A stretch of DNA of 64,000 nt. Source: an uncultured Chryseobacterium sp. (GTDB lineage: Bacteria; Bacteroidota; Bacteroidia; Flavobacteriales; Weeksellaceae). The translations under genes were made by a program, and so were the position numbers. Under the pieces are notes generated by a model, which saw only the letters and a list, made by a program, of their open reading frames with translations, made no database searches and was not told where the DNA came from. Below, in pieces: positions 24,705 through 33,253 of this stretch. Each line of letters begins with the position of its first letter. The stretch's first letter is position 1. The stretch covers positions 1 through 64,000 of the forward strand of contig CAJYLO010000028.1 in assembly GCA_913776245.1 (NCBI GenBank), read 5' to 3'.

Positions 24705-25146
24705 TCTGGTTTGGAAGATCAAAACTTTTGATGAGATCACCACGCAGGAATTGTATGCTATTATTAAAGCAAGAATTGATGTGTTTGTGGTAGAGCAGAA
24801 TTGTCCTTACCCTGATTTAGATAATTATGACCAGAAGGCTATCCATCTCTGGGCAGAAAGAAACGGTGAGGTTTTGGCTTATTGCAGGATTTTTGACAAG
24901 GGGATTAAGTATCCGGAAACGTCGATTGGAAGAGTTGTAACCACAGAGAAAGGGAGAGGGAAAGGACTCGGAAAACAATTGATTCAGTACGCTTTAGAAA
25001 TCATAGAAAACCGTTTGCATCAGACAGAAGTCAGGATTTCCGCTCAGGATTATCTCCTGAGGTTTTACTCAGGCTTCGGATTCTTAGATACCGGCAAAAA
25101 ATATTTGGAAGATAATATCCCGCACACGGAGATGTTCAGGAAATAA
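24697..25146 (+). CDS. GNAT acetyltransferase, ElaA type
   Basis: This 149-residue protein has the ElaA-type GNAT layout: N-terminal ELYAIIKARIDVFVVEQNCPYPDLD, then the acetyl-CoA loop VTTEKGRGKGLGKQLI (R/Q-x-x-G-x-G/A, near residue 86) and the C-terminal YSGFGFLDTGKKYLEDNIPHTEM. The substrate of ElaA is not established. It overlaps engB by 8 bases and is followed at once by a terminator. Confidence 0.92.
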   Translation: MDNLVWKIKTFDEITTQELYAIIKARIDVFVVEQNCPYPDLDNYDQKAIHLWAERNGEVLAYCRIFDKGIKYPETSIGRVVTTEKGRGKGLGKQLIQYALEIIENRLHQTEVRISAQDYLLRFYSGFGFLDTGKKYLEDNIPHTEMFRK

Positions 25147-25179
25147 AAAGATCGCCGGATACTGTTCCAGCGATCTTTT
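25146..25179 (+). terminator. Terminator after the ElaA-type gene
   Basis: AAAAGATCGC and GCGATCTTTT form a 10-bp stem; the 14-base loop holds an extra GGA/TCC pairing. The T-run is part of the 3' arm. Confidence 0.7.
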
Positions 25180-25298
25180 GAAAACGAATGTATTCTTTTA
25201 TTTGATCCTTACGGTTATTAATCTGAAGCAAAAGTATATCCATAATTTCACATTACATTACGGGAAACCGTAAAACGGAAAAAAAACTTAAAAAAAAC

Positions 25299-25964
25299 TT
25301 AAATTATACCCAAATCTTTGCAGCTTGCAATTAGTTGCTCATTATTTTTGACGCTCATTGCAATCTTCATGGTATTGATTCTTTTTTCCACGCTGCTGAG
25401 ACTGTTTGGATGAATCTCTCTCTGCTGCAAAACTTCCGGAATATTTTTCTGGAGAATCCCTTCTGAGAGCAATTTAAGTATGATAATGTCAAAATTGCTG
25501 AACTCTAATGTGTTAACATTTTTTACAGGAAGCTTAAGGTCTTGTGAGATGAATGTGTGATTGTTATAAACGATTTCTATTGCTTTTTCAAGGTCTTTGC
25601 TGTCTGATCTGGATTTTCTGATAAAAGCATTGATTTTCAGCTCACTGAATAACAAATCAATTACGCCGAGCCGGTGCTCTGCAGAAAAGACAATAACTTT
25701 TAGCTCAGGGTCGGCATTGCGACAGCACCTGATCAGTTCTTTCCCATCTGTGATCATTTGTTTCCTGCCGTCTTCTTCAAAAGATAGATCTGTGATCAAA
25801 AGATCGTATGGTGATCCTTTTTCCAAAGACTTTATGATATGGGAATAAGCATCATCACAATAATGGAAATAATCAACATTGCTTATATTCATTTTCTCAG
25901 CCACTTTTCGGACCGAAAAATTACTGCTTTCGTGATCCTCCGCAATTATTACTTTTTTAAACAT
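25299..25964 (-). CDS. Response regulator with LuxR-type output domain
   Basis: This 221-residue regulator has a receiver domain (about residues 1-125; acidic D10, phospho-acceptor D59 in LLITDLS, and a conserved lysine in FIRKSRSD) and a C-terminal LuxR/NarL-like helix-turn-helix (about residues 150-215; FDIIILKLLSEGILQKNIPEVL). The helix-turn-helix is divergent from textbook NarL. Its ATG overlaps the stop of the kinase gene by one base, so the two form a cognate pair. Confidence 0.88.
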   Translation of the reverse strand: MFKKVIIAEDHESSNFSVRKVAEKMNISNVDYFHYCDDAYSHIIKSLEKGSPYDLLITDLSFEEDGRKQMITDGKELIRCCRNADPELKVIVFSAEHRLGVIDLLFSELKINAFIRKSRSDSKDLEKAIEIVYNNHTFISQDLKLPVKNVNTLEFSNFDIIILKLLSEGILQKNIPEVLQQREIHPNSLSSVEKRINTMKIAMSVKNNEQLIASCKDLGII

Positions 25965-27640
25965 TACCTTTTGTGTTTTATTAAAAGCTTTAAGCCTTCA
26001 GAGTTATTGTCAATAATCATCTCTGCGCCAATTTTTTTAAGCCTCGATCTCATATTGGTAAATCCATTTTTTTCTCCGAAGTTTTTTGAAATTCCAACCC
26101 CGTTATCAGAATAGGTGATTTCATTGGATTCATCATTTTTGATAAATCGGATGATCACCTGGCCTGCATTGCTGTGTTTTTTCATATTTACCAGAAGCTC
26201 CCGGATCACCTGGAATAATTCTTCCCTGTCATCCGGAGCTATATCCTCCCAAAATGAGCTGTCATTACCAATGATTATAATTTTTGTTTCTTCATTATCG
26301 AAGGACCCGACTAGGCCGGAGATTTTTTGATAGAATTCTACGTTCTGAGAATCCTCATAAGACAGGTCTCTGGACTTTTCATACATAATCTCCAGTTTAT
26401 CCAGTATTCTTTCTTTGGGAATTTCCGCCTGATTTTCAATGGTTGATATCACCTCGTAAAGTCCGTTGGCAACTACATCGTGAACTTTTTTGGAAAAATC
26501 AAGGCGCTGTTCCTTTAATCTGTTTTCAGCTTCCAAGAGCATTCTTTTTCTTCTTCTTTGCATCCACATCACAGTTGCTGTAGCAATACAGAAGAAAAAG
26601 ATGATAAAAATCCAGGTGACGATTTTCTGTCTTTCCATTTTATATTTCTGGATGGCTTTTTCTTTCTGAAGAATAAGATTTTCAGACTTATTCTTTTCAC
26701 TTTCGAACCGGATCAGGGCAAATTGATTTTTCGCTTTATTCTGTGCGGTGATTACACTGTCCTGAAGCTTTACATATCGTTCGAAATAATTCTGATTTTC
26801 CTTGCCGTCCGTTATTTTTATCAGCATCTGAAGAGCCTCCAGTTCATCCGCAGGATATTTCAGTTTTTTGGATAAGTCGAGCATTTGAAGGGCGTAATGC
26901 CGAGAAGAATCTTTTTGTTTATTAAGATAATAAGCAGACAGATAGCTGTATACTGCATCAATGGTCCAGTCATCTTCAGATCTTCGGCTAAGCTTCTCAG
27001 CGGAAAGATAATTTTTGACAGGATTATAGTTTTGGTTTTCAAGCCATTTGGATCTTGAATAATTAATCAGAATTTTCGGATAAAACTCACTATCCGGGGC
27101 TAAGCTGTCAAGTAGCTTTTTGTATATAAAAACAGCTTTTCCATACTTTTTCTGGCTGTGGAAGACAATGGCAATATTATTGGCAACCATCATTTTATCG
27201 ACAGGATCAGTGGTGAATGACAAAGCATTCTGATAAAATCTTTTAGCATCCTGATAATTTTTAAGATTATAGGAAGCAACACCGAGATTATTATAGTTGC
27301 TGAAAATAAATGAATAATTGGATGAATCTTTTTCTTTCAGATATTTAAAAGCTGAAAGACTGGACTCGATACTTCCATAATTATCACCAATTCTTTCCTG
27401 AAGAATTCCCATATTTACAAGGGTTTTCGCCATTCCGAAACTATCGTTGTTTTTTTGGAACAACTCCTTTGAGCGGTTAAAATAAAGGAAAGCACTGTCT
27501 AATTTATTCTGATCCAGGAAAGAGAAGGATTTCTCGTAAAAAAGATTAGTATGCTTACGCGAAGGATTGGCGTGTGGGACTATTTCCTCCTTCTGGCAGG
27601 AGAAAATCAAAAGAAACAAAAAAAACAGCAATAATCTCAA
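25964..27640 (-). CDS. TPR-containing sensor histidine kinase
   Basis: This 558-residue kinase starts with a lipobox-like IFSC (C15), followed by a periplasmic region of about 300 residues built of TPR units (for example YNNLGVASYNLKNYQDAKRFYQNAL). A coiled coil, one membrane helix (about 341-361), a HisKA_3-like dimerisation helix with the phospho-acceptor H387 (KKVHDVV) and an HATPase domain (N-box ELLVNMKKHSNAG; G1 DNGVGI) come after. This layout is common in Bacteroidota and is paired with LuxR-type regulators. The signal sensed is unknown. It forms an operon with the regulator gene. Confidence 0.88.
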   Translation of the reverse strand: MRLLLFFLFLLIFSCQKEEIVPHANPSRKHTNLFYEKSFSFLDQNKLDSAFLYFNRSKELFQKNNDSFGMAKTLVNMGILQERIGDNYGSIESSLSAFKYLKEKDSSNYSFIFSNYNNLGVASYNLKNYQDAKRFYQNALSFTTDPVDKMMVANNIAIVFHSQKKYGKAVFIYKKLLDSLAPDSEFYPKILINYSRSKWLENQNYNPVKNYLSAEKLSRRSEDDWTIDAVYSYLSAYYLNKQKDSSRHYALQMLDLSKKLKYPADELEALQMLIKITDGKENQNYFERYVKLQDSVITAQNKAKNQFALIRFESEKNKSENLILQKEKAIQKYKMERQKIVTWIFIIFFFCIATATVMWMQRRRKRMLLEAENRLKEQRLDFSKKVHDVVANGLYEVISTIENQAEIPKERILDKLEIMYEKSRDLSYEDSQNVEFYQKISGLVGSFDNEETKIIIIGNDSSFWEDIAPDDREELFQVIRELLVNMKKHSNAGQVIIRFIKNDESNEITYSDNGVGISKNFGEKNGFTNMRSRLKKIGAEMIIDNNSEGLKLLIKHKR

Positions 27641-27708
27641 AGATTATAATTTAACCGAAATTTAACAAATTTAATTTTATCCTGAAAAGTATGCTGTCTG
27701 ATTTATAT

Positions 27709-27716
27709 TATTTTTG
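27709..27716 (+). promoter_or_regulatory. -7 promoter element of the SprT-like/manC operon
   Basis: TATTTTTG is a perfect TAnnTTTG match 16 bases before the ATG at 27733. Because it lies downstream of the ATG at 27691, that earlier start is unlikely to be transcribed. Confidence 0.5.
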
Positions 27717-27732
27717 CAAAAAATTCTTTTTA

Positions 27733-28341
27733 ATGTCTATCAGTATTCTCGAACAATATTTACCGGAAAGCACATTACCTTTTCTGAAAAAATGGTTTGG
27801 GGATTATGTGATACATATCAGAATTACAAAGAACAGAGACAGCAAACTGGGTGATTATCGCAAGCTGCCGGACAGGTCTCATCAGATTTCAGTAAACTCT
27901 ACATTGGATAAGCAATTGTTCTTCTTTGTCCTTACACACGAACTGGCACACCTTATTGCATTTGAAAAGTTTAACAATCGTATTTCTGCACATGGAAAGG
28001 AATGGAAAGATACGTTCCGTGAGATGCTTTTGGAAAGTATAGCGGTTTACACGCCAGATCTTAAGCCAATTATTATTAAATTTTCTAAAAGTCCAAAAGC
28101 CAATTTTATGGCCAGCCCGGATCTCGTGAGATATTTTCATATGAAAGATCCCGAAGATAATTTTGATTTTGTTGAGAATATGTCTGTGAACGAGGTTTTT
28201 CTTTATAAAAATGAAAAATACAGAATAGTGGAAAAAAAGAAAAAGTTATATCTTTGCACCAATTTGAATAACTTAAAAAAGTACTTATTTCGCCCGTTGG
28301 CGAAAGTTGAAAGAATTATAGCGGATGAAAAAAAACAATAA
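27733..28341 (+). CDS. SprT-like zinc metalloprotease-fold protein
   Basis: This 202-residue protein has the metalloprotease motif HELAH (H69, E70, H73) within LTHELAHLIAF, followed by the third ligand region SAHGKEWKDTF, as in SprT/Spartan. The start at MSISILEQYLPE is chosen over an ATG 14 codons upstream because a promoter element lies between them. SprT-family proteins in eukaryotes cut DNA-protein crosslinks; the bacterial role is not established. The C-terminal 70 residues resemble the zinc-ribbon position of SprT but hold only a single cysteine. Its end overlaps manC by 17 bases. Confidence 0.85.
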   Translation: MSISILEQYLPESTLPFLKKWFGDYVIHIRITKNRDSKLGDYRKLPDRSHQISVNSTLDKQLFFFVLTHELAHLIAFEKFNNRISAHGKEWKDTFREMLLESIAVYTPDLKPIIIKFSKSPKANFMASPDLVRYFHMKDPEDNFDFVENMSVNEVFLYKNEKYRIVEKKKKLYLCTNLNNLKKYLFRPLAKVERIIADEKKQ

Positions 28342-29407
28342 TTACTGTGTCATAATGGCGGGCGGAATCGGAAGCCGTTTTTGGCCGATGAGCACTCAGA
28401 AGTTTCCTAAACAATTTCACGATATTCTTGGGGTTGGAAGAACGATGATTCAGCAGACTTTTGACAGGATCAGCCAGATTATTCCTACAGAAAATATTTA
28501 TGTAATAACCAATCAGGAGTATGTAGAAATGACACAGGAGCAGTTGCCGGAGGTGCCTGCCGGGAATGTGGTGGGTGAGCCTGCAATGAAGAACACCTCT
28601 GCCTGTAATCTTTATATGGCTAAGAAGATCGAGAATGTCAATCCCAATGCTAATATTATTGTGATGCCTGCAGATCACCTGATTCTCAAGGAAAAAACTT
28701 TTCTTGAAAAGGTAGAGCTGGCCTTCAGTATCGCATCTGAGAATGATTATCTCGTAACCCTTGGTATCACGCCTACAAGACCGGATACAGGCTATGGATA
28801 CATTCAGTTTATTCAGGAAAAAAATGAGAATTATTCTAAGGTTAAAACTTTTACAGAAAAGCCGGATCTGGAAATAGCAAAAAGTTTCCTGGAGTCGGGG
28901 GACTTCCTCTGGAATGCAGGGATTTTTATCTGGAGTGCTAAAAGCATCTTAAAAGCTTTCAAAAAATATCTGCCGGAAATGACCAACCAGTTTAATGCCT
29001 GCGAGTATAACTGTGAAGCTGAAAAAGAATGCATAGATACCATTTATCCCACGGTAAGTAAGATATCCATAGACAACGGCATCCTGGAAAAAGCCAGTAA
29101 TGTTTATGTTATCCCTGCCAATCTTGGCTGGAGCGATCTGGGTACCTGGACGTCAGTTTACACCAATGCGGATAAAAATGATGACAATAATGCCATCAAC
29201 TCCAAAAATGTACTGACATATAATTCCAAAGGAAATGTTATAAGGATCAGAAACCAGAATAAAGCAGCCGTTATAGACGGGCTGAAAAACTATATTGTGG
29301 TTGATACCGAGAAAGCATTATTGATCTGTCCTAGAGAAAATGATCAGCTGATTAAGGATTATGTTCTGGATCTTAAAAACCTTAAAAAAGGAGAAAGATT
29401 CATGTAA
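28325..29407 (+). CDS. manC: Mannose-1-phosphate guanylyltransferase
   Basis: This 360-residue enzyme makes GDP-mannose from GTP and mannose-1-phosphate for glycan and O-antigen synthesis. The nucleotidyltransferase signature is near the N-terminus (MAGGIGSRFWPMSTQKFPKQF; the Lys and Gln of the PKQF end are the classic residues), and FTEKPD and NAGIFIWSA follow. It lacks the C-terminal isomerase domain of bifunctional ManC/AlgA. It overlaps the upstream SprT-like gene by 17 bases. A strong terminator follows. Confidence 0.93.
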   Translation: MKKNNNYCVIMAGGIGSRFWPMSTQKFPKQFHDILGVGRTMIQQTFDRISQIIPTENIYVITNQEYVEMTQEQLPEVPAGNVVGEPAMKNTSACNLYMAKKIENVNPNANIIVMPADHLILKEKTFLEKVELAFSIASENDYLVTLGITPTRPDTGYGYIQFIQEKNENYSKVKTFTEKPDLEIAKSFLESGDFLWNAGIFIWSAKSILKAFKKYLPEMTNQFNACEYNCEAEKECIDTIYPTVSKISIDNGILEKASNVYVIPANLGWSDLGTWTSVYTNADKNDDNNAINSKNVLTYNSKGNVIRIRNQNKAAVIDGLKNYIVVDTEKALLICPRENDQLIKDYVLDLKNLKKGERFM

Positions 29408-29434
29408 ATGATGAATTTCAAAAATAAATTTCAG

Positions 29435-29468
29435 AACTCTTTGATTATTATCAAAGAGTTTTTTATTT
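29435..29468 (+). terminator. Terminator after manC
   Basis: AACTCTTTGAT and ATCAAAGAGTT form a perfect 11-bp stem with a 4-base loop, followed by TTTTATTTTT. Confidence 0.8.
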
Positions 29469-29497
29469 TTAAGATTGATAAAACACAAATGTAAAAG

Positions 29498-31030
29498 ATG
29501 CTGGTAAAAGTTTATGGTGCAGCCATACATGGCGTTTCTGCACAGATTATTACAATAGAAGTTAATGTAGACACCGGTGTTGGCTACCATTTGGTAGGAC
29601 TTCCCGATAATGCGATTAAAGAAAGCAGCTACCGCATCTCTGCGGCGCTCAAAAATTCGGGGTTCAAGATCCCGGGCAAGAAAATCACAATTAATATGGC
29701 GCCGGCCGATCTCAGGAAGGAAGGCTCCTCTTATGATATGAGCATTGCCCTGGGCATTCTTGCCGCATCGGATCTGATTGTAGCCGAACAACTGAGCGAC
29801 TATATCATTATGGGCGAACTGTCCCTGGATGGCGGCTTACAGGCTATTAAAGGGGTTCTTCCTATTGCCATTAAAGCCCGGGAGATGGGTTTCAAAGGGA
29901 TTATCCTGCCGAAGCAGAATGCCAGGGAAGCAGCTATTGTCAATAATCTGGATGTTTATGGTGTGGAAAACATCAAAGAAGTTATCGGTTTTTTTAATGA
30001 CGGTTCACCATTGACAAAGTATGAAATAGATACCAGAAAGGAATTCCAGGATAAAATTGACCATTTTCCGTTTGACTTTGATGAAGTCAAGGGACAGGAA
30101 GCGGCAAAACGGGCCATGGAAGTAGCCGCTGCCGGAGGACACAACATCATCCTTATCGGTTCGCCGGGCAGTGGTAAAACAATGATTGCCAAACGCCTTC
30201 CCAGCATACTGCCGCCACTTAGCATGAAAGAAGCACTGGAAACCACCAAGATTCACTCCGTAGCCGGAAAAATGGGTGCAGAAACCTCGCTGATGACCAT
30301 CCGGCCGTTTCGCTCACCACATCATACCATTTCGGATGTAGCATTGGTCGGTGGCGGCAGCTATCCCCAGCCCGGAGAGATTTCTCTGGCGCATAATGGT
30401 GTTTTGTTTCTTGATGAGATGCCGGAATTTAAAAGAGCGGTACTGGAAGTAATGCGTCAGCCTTTGGAAGATAGGGTCGTAACAATTTCCCGGGCCAAGT
30501 TTACCATAGAATATCCGGCAAGTTTTATGCTGGTTGCCAGTATGAATCCCAGCCCAAGCGGCTATTTTCCGGATGATCCGAACAATACTTCTTCTGCTTT
30601 GGAAATGCAGCGGTATATGAACAAATTGTCTGGCCCCCTTCTGGACAGAATTGATATTCATATCGAAGTTTCAAAGGTCGAATATGAGCAGCTTGCGGAA
30701 AAAAGAAAAGGTGAGAGCAGCCAAAGTATTAGAAACCGTGTCATCAAAGCGAGACATGCACAAACGGAACGCTACAAAGACCTCGAGATCAATTATAATG
30801 CGCAAATGGGGCCAAAGGAAATTGAAAAATATTGTGAGTTGGATGAATATTCGCAGTTGCTCATTAAAACAGCAATGCTCAAACTAAATCTTTCGGCGAG
30901 AGCTTATGACCGGATTCTGAAAGTCGCCAGAACTATTGCAGATTTGGAAAACTCTGAAAATATTGAAGGCGATCATATTTCTGAAGCGATACAATATAGA
31001 AGTCTTGACAGGGATTTCTGGAACGCCTAA
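29498..31030 (+). CDS. YifB/ComM family Mg-chelatase-like AAA+ ATPase
   Basis: This 510-residue protein has an N-terminal Lon-substrate-binding-like domain (about residues 20-140), a Walker A GSPGSGKT near residue 222, the helix-2 insert PFRSPHHTISDVALVGGG, the Walker B VLFLDEMPEF and a C-terminal Mg_chelatase_C domain (ISRAKFTIEYPA to RSLDRDFW). In naturally competent bacteria ComM drives branch migration during recombination of incoming DNA. The stop codon overlaps the end of the convergent rnhA by 4 bases, with no room for a terminator between them. Confidence 0.93.
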   Translation: MLVKVYGAAIHGVSAQIITIEVNVDTGVGYHLVGLPDNAIKESSYRISAALKNSGFKIPGKKITINMAPADLRKEGSSYDMSIALGILAASDLIVAEQLSDYIIMGELSLDGGLQAIKGVLPIAIKAREMGFKGIILPKQNAREAAIVNNLDVYGVENIKEVIGFFNDGSPLTKYEIDTRKEFQDKIDHFPFDFDEVKGQEAAKRAMEVAAAGGHNIILIGSPGSGKTMIAKRLPSILPPLSMKEALETTKIHSVAGKMGAETSLMTIRPFRSPHHTISDVALVGGGSYPQPGEISLAHNGVLFLDEMPEFKRAVLEVMRQPLEDRVVTISRAKFTIEYPASFMLVASMNPSPSGYFPDDPNNTSSALEMQRYMNKLSGPLLDRIDIHIEVSKVEYEQLAEKRKGESSQSIRNRVIKARHAQTERYKDLEINYNAQMGPKEIEKYCELDEYSQLLIKTAMLKLNLSARAYDRILKVARTIADLENSENIEGDHISEAIQYRSLDRDFWNA

Positions 31031-31503
31031 AACATTCCGCCATCATTCTGATTCTCGAAAAAAGTATCGATTGCTAATTTTCCAGATTTAGAAGCAGCAA
31101 CGGCCAGCTGGTCACAAAGCTCGTTTTCCGGATGTCCGGCATGACCTTTGATCCAATGGAATTTCGGATTGTGAAGCTGATATAATTTATAAAAAGCTTG
31201 CCAGAGATCAGGATTCTTCACATTTTTCCAGCCGCGTTTTATCCAGCCATAGATCCATTTTTGATTAACCGCATCAGCGACGTACTTGCTGTCAGTATAG
31301 ATATGAACCTCATTGTCCGTCGTTTTCAGGTTTCCTAATGCCACAATCACCGCCATCAGTTCCATCCGGTTATTAGTAGTCTTCCGGAAACCTTTGGAAT
31401 ACGTTTTCTGATAGTTTTTTTCGGGAACGCGCATCAGAATTCCGTAGCCGCCTGGTCCGGGATTACCGCTGCAGGCACCGTCTGTGAAGATTTCGATTTT
31501 CAA
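31027..31503 (-). CDS. rnhA: Ribonuclease HI
   Basis: This 158-residue enzyme degrades the RNA strand of RNA-DNA hybrids. Catalytic residues are D8 (IFTDGACSGNPGPGG), E48 (NNRMELMAV), D71 (IYTDSKYV) and the Asp in HPENELCDQLA. The basic handle region (WIYGWIKRGWKNVKNPDLW) of E. coli RNase HI is present. It follows dnaB by 8 bases and is probably transcribed with it. Confidence 0.95.
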   Translation of the reverse strand: MKIEIFTDGACSGNPGPGGYGILMRVPEKNYQKTYSKGFRKTTNNRMELMAVIVALGNLKTTDNEVHIYTDSKYVADAVNQKWIYGWIKRGWKNVKNPDLWQAFYKLYQLHNPKFHWIKGHAGHPENELCDQLAVAASKSGKLAIDTFFENQNDGGMF

Positions 31504-31511
31504 AACAAAAT

Positions 31512-33080
31512 TTAGAATGGCATATCATCGTCATCATTATTCATTGCAGAGCCGGAAACATTGTTGTTTGGTAACCCAAAAGCAGCGCCCGGATCTATAG
31601 TGATGTTGATCTTATCAAAACCAGAAGGTTCATCTTTCTGTCCGAAGTTGGAAGGTGTATAATCATAATTAGTCCCGAGATCGGCAAACTTACCAATGTT
31701 CTTATGAAATGCCAATCGGACATCTGCGGTAGCACCATTTCTGTGCTTGGCGATTATGATCTCAGCCTGATTTTCCGTGCTGGTTTCTGCGCCTTCTTCG
31801 TCATTGTCCCAAACGGCGATTTTATAATATTCCGGACGGAAGATGAAAGATACGATATCCGCATCCTGCTCAATCGCTCCGGATTCCCTCAGGTCGGAAA
31901 GCATCGGCCTTTTTCCTGGTCTGGTTTCCACGGTTCTGGAAAGCTGAGAAAGTGCAATCACGGGAACATTTAATTCTTTGGCAATCGCTTTCAAGGAACG
32001 CGAGATCATCGCAATTTCCTGCTCACGGTTTCCGCCGCCTTTTCCGGAGCTGGCTGTCATCAGCTGGAGATAATCGACCATAATGATCTTCACGCCGTGT
32101 TGCATTACCAGTCTTCGACATTTTGCACGGAAGTCGAAAATAGAAAGTGAAGGCGTTTCATCAATATAAAGCGGTGCATTTTCCAGTGCAGAAACGTTGG
32201 TAAACAAACGTTGCCACTCATCATCAGACATTTGGCCTTTTCTCAGTTTTTCGGAAGAAATACCCGTTTCGGAGGAGATCATCCTCGTGATCAACTGTAC
32301 CGATGCCATCTCCAGGGAGAATAATGCCATCGGAATGTTATGATCCACACAGATATTTCTCGCCATTGAAAGGATGAAAGCGGTTTTACCCATCGCCGGT
32401 CTTGCGGCAATGATGATGAGATCCGAGTTTTGCCAGCCGCCGGTTTCCTTGTCCAAAGCGGTAAATCCGGACGGTATTCCTGAGAGACCTTCCTTATCTT
32501 TTAGCGATTTGATTTTGTCAATCGCTTCTTTTACCAAGGAATTGGCGGTGTCGAATCCTTTTTTAATGGTTCCGTTCGTGATTTCGAAGAAAGATTGCTC
32601 GGCTTTATCCAAAAGTTCAAAAACGTCGGTGGTTTCTTTGTAAGAACTGTCTATAACGTTAGCAGAAACGTTGATCAAAGAACGAAGGATGAATTTTTCA
32701 AGGATGACACGCACGTGGTATTCGATATGTGCAGAAGAACTCACACCCATTGTCAGATCGATGATGTAATGATCGCCACCGGCAAGGTTCAGTTTTTCAT
32801 TTTTTTTCAGATCCTGGATCACCGTCATCAGATCGATTGGCGAATTGCTCTCGTATAATTTCAGGATCGATGCAAAAATCGTCTGATGTCTCGGGTCATA
32901 GAAGACATCGGGAGTTAAAAGATCGATAGAATGGTCAAGTCCTTTTCTGTCGATCAAAAAAGTACCGATGACGATTTTCTCAAAATCCAATGCATTGGGC
33001 GGCATTTTGCCGTCCGAAATAGAGAGTTCCTTTGCAAAATTACCGTGAATCAAACTCGATAATGTATCCTTCTGTGCCAT
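31512..33080 (-). CDS. dnaB: Replicative DNA helicase DnaB
   Basis: This 522-residue helicase has an N-terminal DnaB domain (about residues 25-130), a linker, and the RecA-like ATPase with Walker A ARPAMGKT near residue 228, Walker B IIMVDYLQLM, and the arginine-finger region SDLRESGAIEQDADIV. No intein interrupts it. The C-terminal tail (about 40 residues, ending DDDDMPF) is acidic and resembles the acidic tip of SSB proteins. A perfect -7 promoter element ends 5 bases before the ATG, so the message may be leaderless or nearly so. Confidence 0.95.
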   Translation of the reverse strand: MAQKDTLSSLIHGNFAKELSISDGKMPPNALDFEKIVIGTFLIDRKGLDHSIDLLTPDVFYDPRHQTIFASILKLYESNSPIDLMTVIQDLKKNEKLNLAGGDHYIIDLTMGVSSSAHIEYHVRVILEKFILRSLINVSANVIDSSYKETTDVFELLDKAEQSFFEITNGTIKKGFDTANSLVKEAIDKIKSLKDKEGLSGIPSGFTALDKETGGWQNSDLIIIAARPAMGKTAFILSMARNICVDHNIPMALFSLEMASVQLITRMISSETGISSEKLRKGQMSDDEWQRLFTNVSALENAPLYIDETPSLSIFDFRAKCRRLVMQHGVKIIMVDYLQLMTASSGKGGGNREQEIAMISRSLKAIAKELNVPVIALSQLSRTVETRPGKRPMLSDLRESGAIEQDADIVSFIFRPEYYKIAVWDNDEEGAETSTENQAEIIIAKHRNGATADVRLAFHKNIGKFADLGTNYDYTPSNFGQKDEPSGFDKINITIDPGAAFGLPNNNVSGSAMNNDDDDMPF

Positions 33081-33084
33081 TCTA

Positions 33085-33112
33085 CAAAGGTAAAATTTTT
33101 TATAAGGTTTTG
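33085..33112 (-). promoter_or_regulatory. Promoter of dnaB
   Basis: On the minus strand TACCTTTG (33092-33085) matches TAnnTTTG; TTTC lies about 19 bases upstream in the -33 place. Transcription should start within a few bases of the ATG. Confidence 0.5.
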
Positions 33113-33253
33113 AAATTTAGTTTTGAGCAAGAAATCCACAGCCTATTGTTGATAAATCATTTTTTTTGTAACAAAATGGACAAAGTGTGAACTTAATAAA
33201 AAGAAAACACAATAATATTGAGAATTCTTAAATTTAACAAAAAATAAAACTTT

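Noticed and set aside
31027-31030. Overlap of yifB and rnhA stop codons as a regulatory overlap
   Set aside because: A 4-base tail-to-tail overlap is common in compact genomes and needs no special explanation.
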